DNA of 64,000 nucleotides from Providencia rettgeri (GTDB taxonomy: Bacteria > Pseudomonadota > Gammaproteobacteria > Enterobacterales > Enterobacteriaceae). Below, in pieces: positions 18,569 through 28,350 of this stretch (position 1 is the first letter of the stretch; every line of letters starts with the position of its first letter). Where the stretch lies: NCBI RefSeq assembly GCF_013702265.1, contig NZ_CP059348.1, positions 1,922,001 to 1,986,000 on the forward strand, given 5' to 3'. A program made the translations under genes and the position numbers. The notes below the pieces were generated by a model. The model saw only the letters and a list, made by a program, of their open reading frames with translations. It was not told the origin of the DNA and made no database searches.

Positions 18569-19129
18569 ATGAATGAATTCTCAATCGTCTGCCGCATTTT
18601 AGGTACCTTATTTCAACGCTCTCCGGACGATGCGCTTGTGAAGCCACTTATCGATATGATTGCGCAAGATAAGCTCAAAGCCTCATGGCCGTTAGAGCAA
18701 GATGAGCTGTGGGCAAGAATGGCGAAGGCCGTGGATCACAAGGCTATCACGGCGGATTATCAAGCAATGTTTGGTAGTGAACCCACGGTTCCACCTTTTG
18801 CTCATCGCTATGATGAAGAAATCACTGAAGCGGAAATTCGCGAATTCCTTGTGACCCGTGGAATGACCTTAACTGATGCCCCAACGGATGCATTTGGTGC
18901 GCTATTGTTAGCTGCATCATGGCTAGAAGACCAAGCCGCTGAAGATGAAACCGCCGCGCAGGAAGAGCTATTCGACAGCTATATTCTGAGCTGGTATGGC
19001 GTATTTCTGGGAAAAGTGGAAGCTCATGCAACAACGCCGTTTTACCGTACATTAGCGCAAATTACCCGAGATTCCGTAATTGCACTGCGTGATGAGTTAG
19101 AATCTGACTCAGAAAATGATGATGAATAA
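18569..19129 (+). CDS. ycdY: TorD/DmsD-family chaperone YcdY
   Basis: This is a 186-residue all-helical protein of the TorD/DmsD family, whose members act as chaperones for redox enzymes or, for E. coli YcdY, have been linked to the zinc phosphatase YcdX. Similarity to YcdY runs the full length: MNEFSIVCRILGTLF, WPLEQDELWARM, LLLAASWLEDQ and FLGKVEAHATTPFYRT. No ycdX gene is present beside it, so its client may differ or be encoded elsewhere. AGGAAGAAACCC precedes the ATG. Confidence 0.88.
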   Translation: MNEFSIVCRILGTLFQRSPDDALVKPLIDMIAQDKLKASWPLEQDELWARMAKAVDHKAITADYQAMFGSEPTVPPFAHRYDEEITEAEIREFLVTRGMTLTDAPTDAFGALLLAASWLEDQAAEDETAAQEELFDSYILSWYGVFLGKVEAHATTPFYRTLAQITRDSVIALRDELESDSENDDE

Positions 19130-19215
19130 GTGACGGCGTCACTTAAAGGCGGATGATTGAGATAAGATAGGTGCGGAACTGTCTTCTCTCATCATAGGTT
19201 AAAAGGATAGACACG

Positions 19216-19935
19216 ATGACCTCGACAAAACTTCATGGCTTGATGTTGCTCTTTATTTCACCGTTAGCACTGGCACAAGTGGATAATGATTTGCCTAGCT
19301 ACAGTAAACGCATGGTCAATTACAGCACTGAATTTCAATTTGATCCGCTTTACGGAAAAGTAAAAGAATTAACGCAAATCATGAACGATGAAAAAGGGCT
19401 TAACAAAAGAGTGACAGTGTCCTTTAATCTCCACGGCTGTCTCAATAATTTAAGTTATTACAATCGAGACAGTGGAATAGCGTTTGTGATTGTCAGAAAA
19501 TTTAAGCAGCTTTATTTCTTGACTGAGAAGAAAAAGTTCAAAGGTTATAGCATTGATAAGATGTGTAATTTACAAACCGGAGATCTGCAAGATTGGAAAT
19601 ATTATTACCGTGATGGCCTTGTTAATAAGATCATTCAAGGGAAGAAAGAGATAGCGACGTTTGTTTATGGTAAACATTTTTTACCGATAGAAACGACCTA
19701 TTTCAATGAAGATGAAGTCATGAATACAAAAAACGAATACTTTTTCACTAATGGCTTAGTCACTAAAATTCTGTTTCATACGACGAAAAATCAGCAACCG
19801 TTTGTCGAAACTACTCAAAAATGCACGCATTATGATTCCCATAAAAACCCAACAGTATGTACCAGTGTGGTGACATACAGTGATGGACGGGTAGAAAAAT
19901 TCGATTTTGAATACAAAACGAGTTATTACGAGTGA
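19216..19935 (+). CDS. secreted YnfC-like (UPF0257) protein
   Basis: This is a 239-residue protein with a signal peptide (MTSTKLHGLMLLFISPLALAQ). The N-terminal mature part STEFQFDPLYGKVKELTQ and the C-terminal block CTHYDSHKNPTVCTSVV resemble E. coli YnfC (UPF0257 lipoprotein), including the two conserved cysteines. Unlike YnfC, no lipobox cysteine follows the signal sequence, so it is predicted to be soluble in the periplasm. Function is unknown. An AAGGAT ribosome binding site precedes the start, and a bidirectional terminator separates it from yceB. Confidence 0.7.
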   Translation: MTSTKLHGLMLLFISPLALAQVDNDLPSYSKRMVNYSTEFQFDPLYGKVKELTQIMNDEKGLNKRVTVSFNLHGCLNNLSYYNRDSGIAFVIVRKFKQLYFLTEKKKFKGYSIDKMCNLQTGDLQDWKYYYRDGLVNKIIQGKKEIATFVYGKHFLPIETTYFNEDEVMNTKNEYFFTNGLVTKILFHTTKNQQPFVETTQKCTHYDSHKNPTVCTSVVTYSDGRVEKFDFEYKTSYYE

Positions 19936-19970
19936 CTTTTTAGTATTAAAGATAAATGGCATTCCAATAA

Positions 19971-19999
19971 AAAAGCAACCTATCACAAAGGTTGCTTTT
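19971..19999. terminator. bidirectional terminator between the YnfC-like gene and yceB
   Basis: AAAAGCAACCT (19971-19981) and AGGTTGCTTTT (19989-19999) form an 11-bp stem with A-rich and T-rich flanks. It can terminate both convergent genes. Confidence 0.88.
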
Positions 20000-20046
20000 T
20001 TCATTTTTAGATTATCAATTTATCAATCAAAAATATTTATGGTCAA

Positions 20047-20607
20047 TTAATCAACCATTGGAATAACTAATTTACCCGGTTTGATTTCTAAACCTTTAGC
20101 GAGTTTTTTCGCGGTCGCTTCTGCGGCGCTGTTATCCGGGTTGAGCACATAGACAGGCTGAGTCGCGAAGAAGGTCTCAAGGGAGCTATTTAAATACGGG
20201 ATCACCACGGAAATCGCGGTCTCCATATTTTCGGGTGTAATTTTATATTGGGTAATTTTCAGCTCTTTCAAATAGATAGAGCCTGTTTGTGCATCAAAAA
20301 CAGGGCGCGCGGTTAAGGTCAGTGCAATATCGGCCGCCGCAGCACCAAGCAGTGAATTCATTGTGACAGTGGCTTCGCCTTTTAATGCAATAATGCCCGG
20401 TTCGCTACGACCAATTTCTGATTGCAAGTTATGCAAGGTGATATCCGCATCTGCAAACCCAGTAATACCGATATTATTTTCGTACTTAACCTTGGTCGCA
20501 AGGTAACTGTTAATTTGTGATTCACTGATAGTAAATTCGGTTAATTTGTCGCAACCCGTGAGAATAAATAGCAATCCAAAGATAGATGCTAAGAAAATGT
20601 TTTTCAT
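20047..20607 (-). CDS. yceB: DUF1439 lipoprotein YceB
   Basis: This is a 186-residue lipoprotein. The lipobox is LTGC at the end of a short hydrophobic signal (MKNIFLASIFGLLFILTGC). The mature part follows YceB closely: GLEIKPGKLVIPMVD at the C terminus, IGRSEPGIIALKGEATV, and MNSLLGAAAADIALTL. DUF1439 proteins have a BPI/SMP-like lipid-binding fold, which suggests an envelope lipid role, but the function is not established. ATG at 20607 is preferred to GTG at 20613, because GGAG sits 6 bp before the ATG. In E. coli grxB separates yceB and mdtH; here they are adjacent. Confidence 0.9.
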   Translation of the reverse strand: MKNIFLASIFGLLFILTGCDKLTEFTISESQINSYLATKVKYENNIGITGFADADITLHNLQSEIGRSEPGIIALKGEATVTMNSLLGAAAADIALTLTARPVFDAQTGSIYLKELKITQYKITPENMETAISVVIPYLNSSLETFFATQPVYVLNPDNSAAEATAKKLAKGLEIKPGKLVIPMVD

Positions 20608-20646
20608 AATCACTCCTTTATACAGTAATAACCCAAGTGTAACGTA

Positions 20647-21852
20647 TTACTGCCCGCTCAACATGACTGTTTCAATTTTTTTACGGTTAAATTGGCGATG
20701 AAGCGCCCACAAGGTGATAAAACCAATAGTGCCGAGCAAGAACCAAGGAAGCTGAGGTATATTCCATTGATGCCCAATATCGTACATCCAACCGCCACCG
20801 GTATAGCCAACTGCACCGCCTAGCGCAAGACCGAGTCGACTAAAGCCCATATAGCTACCACGGGCACGAGGGTCGGCAAGGGAAGCGCTCAGGGTTTCAC
20901 GAGCAGGATCCGCGGTGATAGTGCCTAAATAGAAAATGCCAATCAACACAAACAGTATATTAACCGATGCAGTCATACCAATAGGGAACATGCTCAGGCT
21001 CATTAAAAATAGCCCGGCCATCAAACGTTGTTCTAAGCGGAAATGTTTTTCGCTCCAACGGGCAATTGGATAAAGCAGTGTCAGGGAAATTGCCGCTTCA
21101 ATGGCGTACATCCATTTCACCGCCGTTGGAGTTCCTGCCAATTCGTTAACGGCGATGGGAAACATCAGCATTACTTGTACTGACAGCATAAAGTAGCCAG
21201 AAAGGGTAATCACATAGGTCACAAAGCGGGTGTCTTTCAAAACGCGGCGCATCCCATCTCGAATAGGGGCTTTGATGGTGGAAATGCGATAAGCAGGAAG
21301 TAACCAAGCATTAAGTAGAGCCGCAATCACAAATACCGCCGCGCCAGCCCAGCAAACATAGTGGAAGTCATACTGCAAAAGCCAGCTACCAATTAATGCC
21401 CCAATCACCGCTCCGGCGCTATCCTGCATAAATAATAATGAGTAAAAACGCCCTCGCTCATAAGGGCGAGTCAATTTAATCACTAAAGCGGTACGAGGAG
21501 GGTCAAACAAGGTGCCGCCAAGGGCAGACAATATACAAGAAAGCCATAATACCCAAGGGTCATAAGCCAAAGCCATCAACACAAAACCAGCGGCACGCAA
21601 TAGCATCCCAATAATAATTAACGGTTTTGCACCAAATCGGTCGGCAATCGCTCCCCCAAAAATTCCAAATCCTTGCTGCACAAATTGACGAAGTCCAAGG
21701 GCAAACCCAACCACCACAGCTGCCCAGCCAAGCTGCTCAACAAAGCGAATTGAAATTAAAGGGAAAACCACGAAAAAGCCAAGAACAACCAGCATATTAT
21801 CGAGTAAAAGGAAATATTTGCCGAGGCTTCTTGCCCGTGATACCTGTGCCAT
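20647..21852 (-). CDS. mdtH: MFS multidrug transporter MdtH
   Basis: This is a 401-residue major facilitator with 12 predicted membrane segments, very close to E. coli MdtH over its whole length ([19 protein letters not shown], the loop [13 protein letters not shown], the segment [16 protein letters not shown]). E. coli MdtH gives mild fluoroquinolone resistance when overproduced. A longer frame from 21975 exists, but the start at 21852 is chosen because it aligns with the MdtH start and the extension runs into non-family sequence and towards an ERIC repeat. The ribosome binding site is weak. Confidence 0.92.
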   Translation of the reverse strand: MAQVSRARSLGKYFLLLDNMLVVLGFFVVFPLISIRFVEQLGWAAVVVGFALGLRQFVQQGFGIFGGAIADRFGAKPLIIIGMLLRAAGFVLMALAYDPWVLWLSCILSALGGTLFDPPRTALVIKLTRPYERGRFYSLLFMQDSAGAVIGALIGSWLLQYDFHYVCWAGAAVFVIAALLNAWLLPAYRISTIKAPIRDGMRRVLKDTRFVTYVITLSGYFMLSVQVMLMFPIAVNELAGTPTAVKWMYAIEAAISLTLLYPIARWSEKHFRLEQRLMAGLFLMSLSMFPIGMTASVNILFVLIGIFYLGTITADPARETLSASLADPRARGSYMGFSRLGLALGGAVGYTGGGWMYDIGHQWNIPQLPWFLLGTIGFITLWALHRQFNRKKIETVMLSGQ

Positions 21853-21971
21853 GAAACACCATAAAAAAGTAGTAACGGAAGGAATGATTCTTATTAATAG
21901 TATCAGGAGTTTGGAGGGAATGATGGGGTGTTGACCATGATATTTTTTTATCGATAAATCCGTCATATTTC

Positions 21972-22083
21972 CCATTATAGGGGTGTTGGCTGCGCTCGCT
22001 CGCCCTCGTCACATACTGATGTATGCTCCTAGGGACTCATTTGCTTGCCGCCTACCTCTAATGTGAACTATTTAGTATTTGGT
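21972..22083. repeat. ERIC-type repeat upstream of mdtH
   Basis: GGGGTGTTGGCTGCGCTCGC, the centre GTCACATACTGATGTATGCT with CCTAGGG following, GCTTGCCGCCTACCTCTAAT and a final ACTATTTAG reproduce the ERIC consensus in order. It is the closest match to consensus in the window. Confidence 0.85.
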
Positions 22084-22095
22084 GAGAGGGATATT

Positions 22096-22133
22096 TCCAT
22101 TATAGGGGGGGCTACGCTCGCTAGTGGGTCACT
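22096..22133. repeat. truncated half-ERIC copy
   Basis: CATTATAGGGG followed by GGCTACGCTCGCTAGTGGGT and CAC repeats the left part of the ERIC element that starts 130 bp earlier, in the same orientation, and then stops. The Fur-box-like sequences of the receptor gene begin 13 bp later. Confidence 0.6.
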
Positions 22134-22146
22134 ACATTACAAATAT

Positions 22147-22189
22147 GATAATGATACTCATTATGATCTTGATAATTATTATCACTAAT
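22147..22189 (+). promoter_or_regulatory. two adjacent Fur-box-like sites before the TonB receptor
   Basis: GATAATGATACTCATTATG (22147-22165) matches 17 of 19 positions of the Fur consensus GATAATGATAATCATTATC. A second, weaker match starts at 22171 (GATAATTATTATCACTAAT, 14 of 19). They lie about 215-255 bp before the receptor ATG, and the AT-rich DNA from 22190 to 22402 has no gene. Iron repression of the receptor is inferred. Confidence 0.8.
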
Positions 22190-22402
22190 GTATATTTCAA
22201 AGCTTGTTAGCATTTGTAAGGGAAATGAATACGTAACCATTCAATAAATAAGGTTTTTCGAACGAGTTACATCTATGGCATTGCACTTAAATTTACTTTA
22301 AATGCATAAATTGAAAAGTATAAAAAATATATCCTCATATTTTTTATACGCTATTTCGTCACGTCTATTTAATCATCATTAATTAATGAAGGCATTACTT
22401 AA

Positions 22403-24658
22403 ATGATATTTCAAAATAAAAACATAATTAGTTTAATTATTATATGTTCTACAAACACAGCCTTAGCAAATCAAACCAATACCTCGACTCAAAAAGATAA
22501 AATTCTCGTCACAGCCAGCAAAATAAAGCCAAATAGCAAGCAAATAGACGCCAATGATATTTCTACCGTAAGAGGAACAACCAATTCAGATATATTTGCT
22601 AATAAAACTTCATTGCAAGTTAATAATGCACGAAATGAAGCGGGTGCATTAGATATTGGAATTAGAGGATTGCAAGGAAATGGACGAGTGCCAATTATCA
22701 TTGATGGCAGTTTGCAATCAACCAACACATGGCGTGGTTATCAAGGCAGTACAGATAGAACTTATGTGGATATGGATTTAATCGATACAATTGAAATCGA
22801 AAAAGGGGCTTCGATGAGTAAATTCTCAGGAGGAGCCATCGGAGGTACGGTTAAATTAAAAACATTATCAGCAAGCAGCATTGTTCCTGAGGGTGACCAA
22901 TTTGGTTTCTTATTTAAGGGGAATATTTACAATAATAACCGACGCCCAACTATCGCTTCAGATGAAAAAGGAGAATCTGGGTATCGTGTTTCAAACGGCG
23001 TTAAAAATTCACATTTTAATAATGGCTCTATCACAACTGGGGTTGCATATCGAAATGATAAATTTGATATATTACTGGCACATAGTGATAGAAAACAAGG
23101 GAACTTCTTCGCCGGTAAAAATGGTTATCATAAATACGAAAATACAGATGCTCCTATTAAGCCAGGGCAAGAAGTGGTTAATACCAGTTATGAAAGCCAG
23201 TCAACATTATTAAAAACCAATATTTATCTTAACCCATACTCAAGTATTGAATTAAATTACCGCCATCATGAACAAAAAGCGGGTGAGGTTTTAGCGGCGT
23301 ATTGGTATCAATACGATGGGAAAATGCCACAGTGGTCTTTAGGTACCGCAGATATTGATACTGCCTCTTTAAATTATTCTTATAAACCCGATTCATTATG
23401 GGTAGATATGAACTTAGGCCTATGGTGGACAAAAGGGAAATTTAAACAACGTAATGGCACAACGGATGATGTTACCGCTCACTATGGTAATCAATATCAG
23501 CACCGTTACACCGATGAGCGAGTGGGCTTTAATTTAGAAAATACGTCTGAGTTTGCAGATTATCCTATCGATATCACTTACGGTGTGGAATATATGCAAC
23601 AAAAATCAAAGCCATTGACTAAAACCTATCAACCGATTTGGACTCCAGAAGGAACAATACCCGGTGAGGAATTAGACCCTGTAACGCGTAATGCTAAAGG
23701 AACGAATAAATCCGTCTTTACCAATATGGCATATCAAGGGGAATGGGTGAGTACTTTAGTCGGGTGGCGTATTCACGCTTTCGATGTTGATGACCATGTT
23801 TTAGGTAAAAGTATTAGCTACGGTCCGAAAAATGATTTAATGGGTGAACTGCGTTTTCATGTAACTGACGAATTTGATATTTATACAAAATATTCTGATA
23901 GCTATAGAGAACCGAGTTTATTCGAGAGCACTGTATCAGGACAAACCTATTCGTATTCTCCGGATGTTCCATTAAAACCAGAGCATGCTAAATCATTTGA
24001 AGTTGGGATGAATGTAGAAAAAGAAAATCTTATATTTGATGAAGATAATACTGAATTACGTGTGGCTTATTTTAATAATGATATTAAAGGGTATCTTTCT
24101 CAAGGTGTAAACCCAACGGGAGTTTATTCTCCATATGTGGTGATGAAAAACTATGACAGCTTTAAACTCTCAGGTTATGAAATTGAACTGAAATACGATT
24201 CTAATTACGCATTTGGTTCATTCGATGCGACTTTTTATAACAATTCTGAGTTATGTTCAAGAGATGAAATGGAGTTAGGTCGTCTCCCAACCGCATGTAA
24301 TTCTGTTGGGTTTGCTTGGGGGTTATCACCTTCACGGATCCCACCGAAAAAGGTTGTGACCGGAATTGTTGGGGTGAAAATGTTTGATCAAAAACTACAA
24401 ACAGGTTTACGAGTTCGTTATAACTCAGGCAAAGATTACCCTCATGAATGGCTAGCGGGAACCGCTGCTGCCCCAGTAACTAAGCTGTACTCAACCACGA
24501 CATTTGATTTGTTAGGCCAATATCATGTTTCGAAAAATATTCATGTGAATTTCAATATTGATAACCTAACTAATCGCTATGCATTTGACCCAGGAACTGT
24601 GATTTATATGCCTATCCCTGGAAGAACGTTTAGGCTTGGTTTGGAAGCGAAATTTTAG
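22403..24658 (+). CDS. TonB-dependent outer-membrane receptor, probably heme or siderophore uptake
   Basis: This is a 751-residue protein with a signal peptide (cleavage near ALA/NQ), an N-terminal plug (DKILVTASKIKP as the TonB-box side, then DIGIRGLQGNGRVPIIIDG and VDMDLIDTIEIEKGASMSKF) and a C-terminal 22-strand barrel ending in phenylalanine (GRTFRLGLEAKF). The stretch SYREPSLFES and LKPEHAKSFEVGMN resembles the FRAP-type region of heme receptors, but the FRAP/NPNL pair is not exact. The ligand is therefore uncertain between heme, hemoprotein and siderophore. Energy would come from TonB-ExbBD. Fur-box-like sites upstream support iron control. It is inserted between mdtH and rimJ, which are neighbours in E. 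coli. Confidence 0.88.
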   Translation: MIFQNKNIISLIIICSTNTALANQTNTSTQKDKILVTASKIKPNSKQIDANDISTVRGTTNSDIFANKTSLQVNNARNEAGALDIGIRGLQGNGRVPIIIDGSLQSTNTWRGYQGSTDRTYVDMDLIDTIEIEKGASMSKFSGGAIGGTVKLKTLSASSIVPEGDQFGFLFKGNIYNNNRRPTIASDEKGESGYRVSNGVKNSHFNNGSITTGVAYRNDKFDILLAHSDRKQGNFFAGKNGYHKYENTDAPIKPGQEVVNTSYESQSTLLKTNIYLNPYSSIELNYRHHEQKAGEVLAAYWYQYDGKMPQWSLGTADIDTASLNYSYKPDSLWVDMNLGLWWTKGKFKQRNGTTDDVTAHYGNQYQHRYTDERVGFNLENTSEFADYPIDITYGVEYMQQKSKPLTKTYQPIWTPEGTIPGEELDPVTRNAKGTNKSVFTNMAYQGEWVSTLVGWRIHAFDVDDHVLGKSISYGPKNDLMGELRFHVTDEFDIYTKYSDSYREPSLFESTVSGQTYSYSPDVPLKPEHAKSFEVGMNVEKENLIFDEDNTELRVAYFNNDIKGYLSQGVNPTGVYSPYVVMKNYDSFKLSGYEIELKYDSNYAFGSFDATFYNNSELCSRDEMELGRLPTACNSVGFAWGLSPSRIPPKKVVTGIVGVKMFDQKLQTGLRVRYNSGKDYPHEWLAGTAAAPVTKLYSTTTFDLLGQYHVSKNIHVNFNIDNLTNRYAFDPGTVIYMPIPGRTFRLGLEAKF

Positions 24659-24672
24659 TTAATATCGTGATT

Positions 24673-24704
24673 GTTACCTTAGGCTTATATTAGCCTAAGG
24701 TAAC
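24673..24704. terminator. perfect 13-bp inverted repeat between receptor and hydrolase
   Basis: GTTACCTTAGGCT (24673-24685) and AGCCTAAGGTAAC (24692-24704) pair perfectly with a 6-nt loop between two convergent genes. There is no good T-tract, so it may act as a 3' end stabiliser or a factor-assisted terminator. Confidence 0.65.
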
Positions 24705-24797
24705 ATAGAATTCTTTGAGTGGATTTAATGAATTGATTTTTATGGTTTTTTATGACACCTATGGCGTGCTACAAAGGCTTGACACCAGCTCCAACAC

Positions 24798-25820
24798 CTA
24801 TTTACGCATGTTGTTTATCATAAATTTAGAAATAAGCTCGGTCATTTCTTTATGTACTTCACTTCTATCTCTCTTGTTTCCATCCTTACAAATAATCCCT
24901 TCGCCAGCATACTCTGCATCCAATAAGGCAACTGCACCAGGTTTACATAATTGCATAAAGCTAAAATGCATAGTGTCAGGGATCACAATATAAGATGACG
25001 TATTTTTGGGGATATATTTATGTAAGTAACCTGACTCTAATTTAGCGGGCATATCACCAATATCGATACCAGCTGCAATAATCAATGTGGGAGTTTGAAT
25101 TTTCGCCAAGCTTTCTTGAGAAAATCCTCTTAATAAACCGGCATCTAAGGATATAACGGTGGTGATCCTAGGGTCTGCCATGTTGTTATTTAATGCAGGA
25201 TTATTCAGGTCTAAAGTTGATGATAATTTGCAAGCGGCTAGGATGGCGTGTTCAATACAATCTTCTTGAAATAGCTGGGTATCAAACCATCCACCCGCTA
25301 AAGCAACGACTGTCCAACCACCTAAAGAATGCCCGATAGCAATAATATTGTTGTTATCGATGCGCTTCTTAAATAAAGGGTCTAACGTTAAGTAATCGAT
25401 AACTCGGCTGAGATCTCTGGGACGTTCCCACAGTTGTTTGGCTTGCTGGCTGTCTAGATTAAATGTTGTTGTACCCGGATGGTTAGGGGCGGCAACGATA
25501 TACCCTTTATTAACAAGCTCGCTCGCTAGCCAACTTAAGTTATTCCAACTTCCCGCATAGCCATGAGAAAGAATAACTAATGGAGATTTAATATCAGAGG
25601 GTGATCCATCATTTATAACATCTATTCCGTAAAAAGCAGCATTATCACTGACTTTTATTGAGTTGTTATTGGGAGGAGTGGGGTACCAGATAGCAACATT
25701 TAGCGGTCTTTCGCTGTCTTTATCGATAGTGATATTTTTGAATCCAACGGACGATGAAATCTGTGCAATGACGGAATGAGAGAATAAGGTCAAGATTAAA
25801 GCGAAATATAATCGGGACAT
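24798..25820 (-). CDS. secreted alpha/beta hydrolase (dienelactone/PAF-acetylhydrolase-like)
   Basis: This is a 340-residue protein with a signal peptide (MSRLYFALILTLFSHSVIAQ). The nucleophile elbow is GHSLGGW, and the oxyanion-side motif is LVILSHGYAGSWNN. The layout and MSRL/NVAIWYP start resemble predicted dienelactone hydrolase or platelet-activating-factor acetylhydrolase-like enzymes. The natural ester substrate is unknown. It sits tail to tail with the Fur-linked TonB receptor, so processing of an imported or host-derived ligand is possible, but nothing in the sequence proves it. AGGAACCTCCG precedes the ATG. The 256-bp gap to rimJ holds promoters only. Confidence 0.8.
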   Translation of the reverse strand: MSRLYFALILTLFSHSVIAQISSSVGFKNITIDKDSERPLNVAIWYPTPPNNNSIKVSDNAAFYGIDVINDGSPSDIKSPLVILSHGYAGSWNNLSWLASELVNKGYIVAAPNHPGTTTFNLDSQQAKQLWERPRDLSRVIDYLTLDPLFKKRIDNNNIIAIGHSLGGWTVVALAGGWFDTQLFQEDCIEHAILAACKLSSTLDLNNPALNNNMADPRITTVISLDAGLLRGFSQESLAKIQTPTLIIAAGIDIGDMPAKLESGYLHKYIPKNTSSYIVIPDTMHFSFMQLCKPGAVALLDAEYAGEGIICKDGNKRDRSEVHKEMTELISKFMINNMRK

Positions 25821-26076
25821 CGGAGGTTCCTGAAGTATTATTAGTTTATGTATTTCTAATGCTCTAGCTTAAGGTCAAAAGCACGAAATAGGAGTATCTA
25901 GGGTTTATCTGTAAACATCAATCGTGTGTTTTTTACGGACACATGAAATAAAACAAAACCAACCGCTCAAAAAATGACTTAATTATAGAGAGAATTGAAT
26001 TAGTTAAGTGATAAATTTAAGTTATAATTCAAGCATCGAAAGTAAGACTGGTAACACTACTAATTAAGGGCTAACG

Positions 26077-26664
26077 ATGTTTGGTTATCGTTCAAATGAA
26101 CCCAAAGTGCGTCTAATGACTGACAGAATGATTATCCGTTTAGCCTATGAGCGAGATAATTACCGACTTGCAGATTATTACAGCTTAAACAAAGAATTCC
26201 TGACGCCATGGGAACCCACCCGTGATAGCTCCCATTTTAATCCTTCAGGCTGGAATAATCGCCTACATGCCATGAGCGAAATGCATCGCCAAGGCAGCGC
26301 GTTTCATTTCCTTTTATTGGATAAAGATGAAAACGAAGTGATTGGCGTCGCGAACTTTAGCAACATTTTACGTGGCTCATTCCACGCGTGCTATCTGGGC
26401 TACTCGCTGGGTGAAAAATGGCAGGGGCAAGGGCTGATGTATGAAGCCTTAACCCAAATCATTCGCTATATGCAAAAACACCAAGGCATGCATCGCATCA
26501 TGGCAAACTATATGCCCCATAATATGCGCAGCGGAAGTTTGCTCACTCGCCTTGGTTTTGAACGTGAAGGTTATGCGAAGCAGTATCTCGAAATAAATGG
26601 AGAATGGCGCGACCACGTCTTAACGGCATTAACCGACAATGAATGGAAGTCGACTAAAGCCTAA
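26077..26664 (+). CDS. rimJ: ribosomal protein S5 N-alpha-acetyltransferase
   Basis: This is a 195-residue GNAT acetyltransferase that matches E. coli RimJ from end to end: [40 protein letters not shown] (acetyl-CoA loop), [13 protein letters not shown] and [14 protein letters not shown]. RimJ acetylates the N-terminal alanine of ribosomal protein S5 in the cytoplasm. In E. coli yceH and mviM lie between rimJ and murJ; here murJ begins 78 bp downstream. Confidence 0.95.
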   Translation: MFGYRSNEPKVRLMTDRMIIRLAYERDNYRLADYYSLNKEFLTPWEPTRDSSHFNPSGWNNRLHAMSEMHRQGSAFHFLLLDKDENEVIGVANFSNILRGSFHACYLGYSLGEKWQGQGLMYEALTQIIRYMQKHQGMHRIMANYMPHNMRSGSLLTRLGFEREGYAKQYLEINGEWRDHVLTALTDNEWKSTKA

Positions 26665-26742
26665 ACATTTACTCTACAATCGTAGTCAGTCTTGCCATCC
26701 GCTGTTAAACTGCTGCGATTGTCTTCTTTTAGTCTAGCAATC

Positions 26743-28281
26743 ATGAATTTATTAAAATCTTTAGCGGCAGTCAGCTCGATGACGATGATGTCACGGGTTT
26801 TAGGCTTCATTCGTGACGCCATTATTGCCCGTGTCTTTGGGGCAGGAGCGGCTTCCGATGCCTTCTTTGTCGCCTTCAAACTCCCTAACTTATTACGCCG
26901 AATTTTTGCGGAAGGGGCATTTTCTCAAGCATTTGTTCCCATTCTTGCCGAATATAAAAACCAGCAAGGTGAAGAAGCTACTCGTACGTTTGTGGCCTAT
27001 ATTTCGGGAATGCTTACGTTAGCATTAGCGATTGTGACGGTTGTCGGCATGTTTGCTGCGCCGTGGGTCATTTATGTGACGGCACCGGGTTTTACCACGG
27101 ATGCAGATAAGTTTGCGCTAACAACAGATTTATTGCGTGTGACGTTCCCCTATATTTTCTTGATCTCATTGGCATCATTAGCGGGTGCGATCCTTAATAC
27201 GTGGAACCGCTTTTCGGTACCGGCGTTTGCACCGACGCTATTAAACGTCAGTATGATTTTCTTTGCGGCGTTTGCTGCGCCGTATTTTGACCCGCCGATT
27301 ATGTCTCTGGCTTGGGCTGTTCTTGTGGGTGGTGTGCTGCAATTGGGTTACCAATTACCGCATTTAAAGAAAATCGGTATGTTGGTGTTACCGCGTTTAT
27401 CGTTCCACAATAGCGGCGTTTGGCGAGTGATGAAGATGATGGGCCCAGCAATTATCGGGGTTTCCGTCGCGCAAATTTCATTGATTATCAACACGATTTT
27501 CGCTTCGTTCCTGCAATCCGGTTCGGTATCATGGATGTATTATGCAGACCGCTTAATGGAGTTACCTTCAGGGGTGCTTGGCGTCGCGCTGGGTACCATC
27601 CTGCTACCATCACTCTCTAAAAGTTTTACTAGCGGAAATCACCAAGAATATCGCCATTTAATGGATTGGGGATTACGTTTATGTTTGTTACTGGCACTGC
27701 CATGTGCGGTAGGGCTAGCGATACTGTCTGAAGCTTTAACGGTTTCACTTTTCCAATATGACAAATTTACCGCTCACGACTCCTTGATGACTCAGTATGC
27801 ATTAATGGCCTATTGTGTGGGGTTAACGGGAATGATCTTAGTGAAAATCTTGGCACCAGGCTTCTATTCTCGCCAAGATATTCGTACTCCGGTCAGAATT
27901 GCGATAGTCACTTTGATCCTGACTCAGTTAATGAACTTAGCCTTTATTGGACCTCTACAACATGCTGGTTTAGCGCTGTCTATTGGGCTGGCGGCGTGTT
28001 TTAACGCGGGTGTTCTGTATTGGCAATTACGCAAGCAAGATATTTTCCAACCGCTAGCGGGCTGGCGTGGTTTCCTCGTTAAATTGTTTGTTGCCTTGGC
28101 GGTGATGGTCGTGGTGCTATTTGGTGTGCTGCACTTTATGCCACCGTGGCAAGACGGCAATATGCTGATGCGTATGTTACGCTTGATGGGTGTAGTGATT
28201 GTGGGAGCTGGTAGCTACTTTGTGGCGCTGTATGTGTTAGGCTTCCGCCCGCGTGACTTTATGAAGCGCAGTATTGCGTAG
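26743..28281 (+). CDS. murJ: lipid II flippase MurJ (MviN)
   Basis: This is a 512-residue MOP-superfamily membrane protein with 14 predicted helices, the essential flippase that moves lipid II across the inner membrane for peptidoglycan synthesis. N-terminal signatures are [19 protein letters not shown] (including the Arg of the central cavity) and [20 protein letters not shown]. The ATG at 26743 aligns with E. coli MurJ; an earlier in-frame start at 26692 adds 17 residues without family similarity. A GC-rich hairpin at 28321-28345 separates it from convergent amtB. Confidence 0.95.
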   Translation: MNLLKSLAAVSSMTMMSRVLGFIRDAIIARVFGAGAASDAFFVAFKLPNLLRRIFAEGAFSQAFVPILAEYKNQQGEEATRTFVAYISGMLTLALAIVTVVGMFAAPWVIYVTAPGFTTDADKFALTTDLLRVTFPYIFLISLASLAGAILNTWNRFSVPAFAPTLLNVSMIFFAAFAAPYFDPPIMSLAWAVLVGGVLQLGYQLPHLKKIGMLVLPRLSFHNSGVWRVMKMMGPAIIGVSVAQISLIINTIFASFLQSGSVSWMYYADRLMELPSGVLGVALGTILLPSLSKSFTSGNHQEYRHLMDWGLRLCLLLALPCAVGLAILSEALTVSLFQYDKFTAHDSLMTQYALMAYCVGLTGMILVKILAPGFYSRQDIRTPVRIAIVTLILTQLMNLAFIGPLQHAGLALSIGLAACFNAGVLYWQLRKQDIFQPLAGWRGFLVKLFVALAVMVVVLFGVLHFMPPWQDGNMLMRMLRLMGVVIVGAGSYFVALYVLGFRPRDFMKRSIA

Positions 28282-28320
28282 TTCTTAATCCCCATCTGTA
28301 TTAGCTTTACATCGAACAAA

Positions 28321-28345
28321 CTCCCCCCTCAATCGAGGGGGAGTA
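28321..28345. terminator. GC-rich hairpin between murJ and amtB
   Basis: CTCCCCC, a short central segment containing CTCAATCGAG, and GGGGGAG form a strong stem-loop between convergent genes. The T-tract is poor on both sides. Confidence 0.6.
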
Positions 28346-28350
28346 GACAA

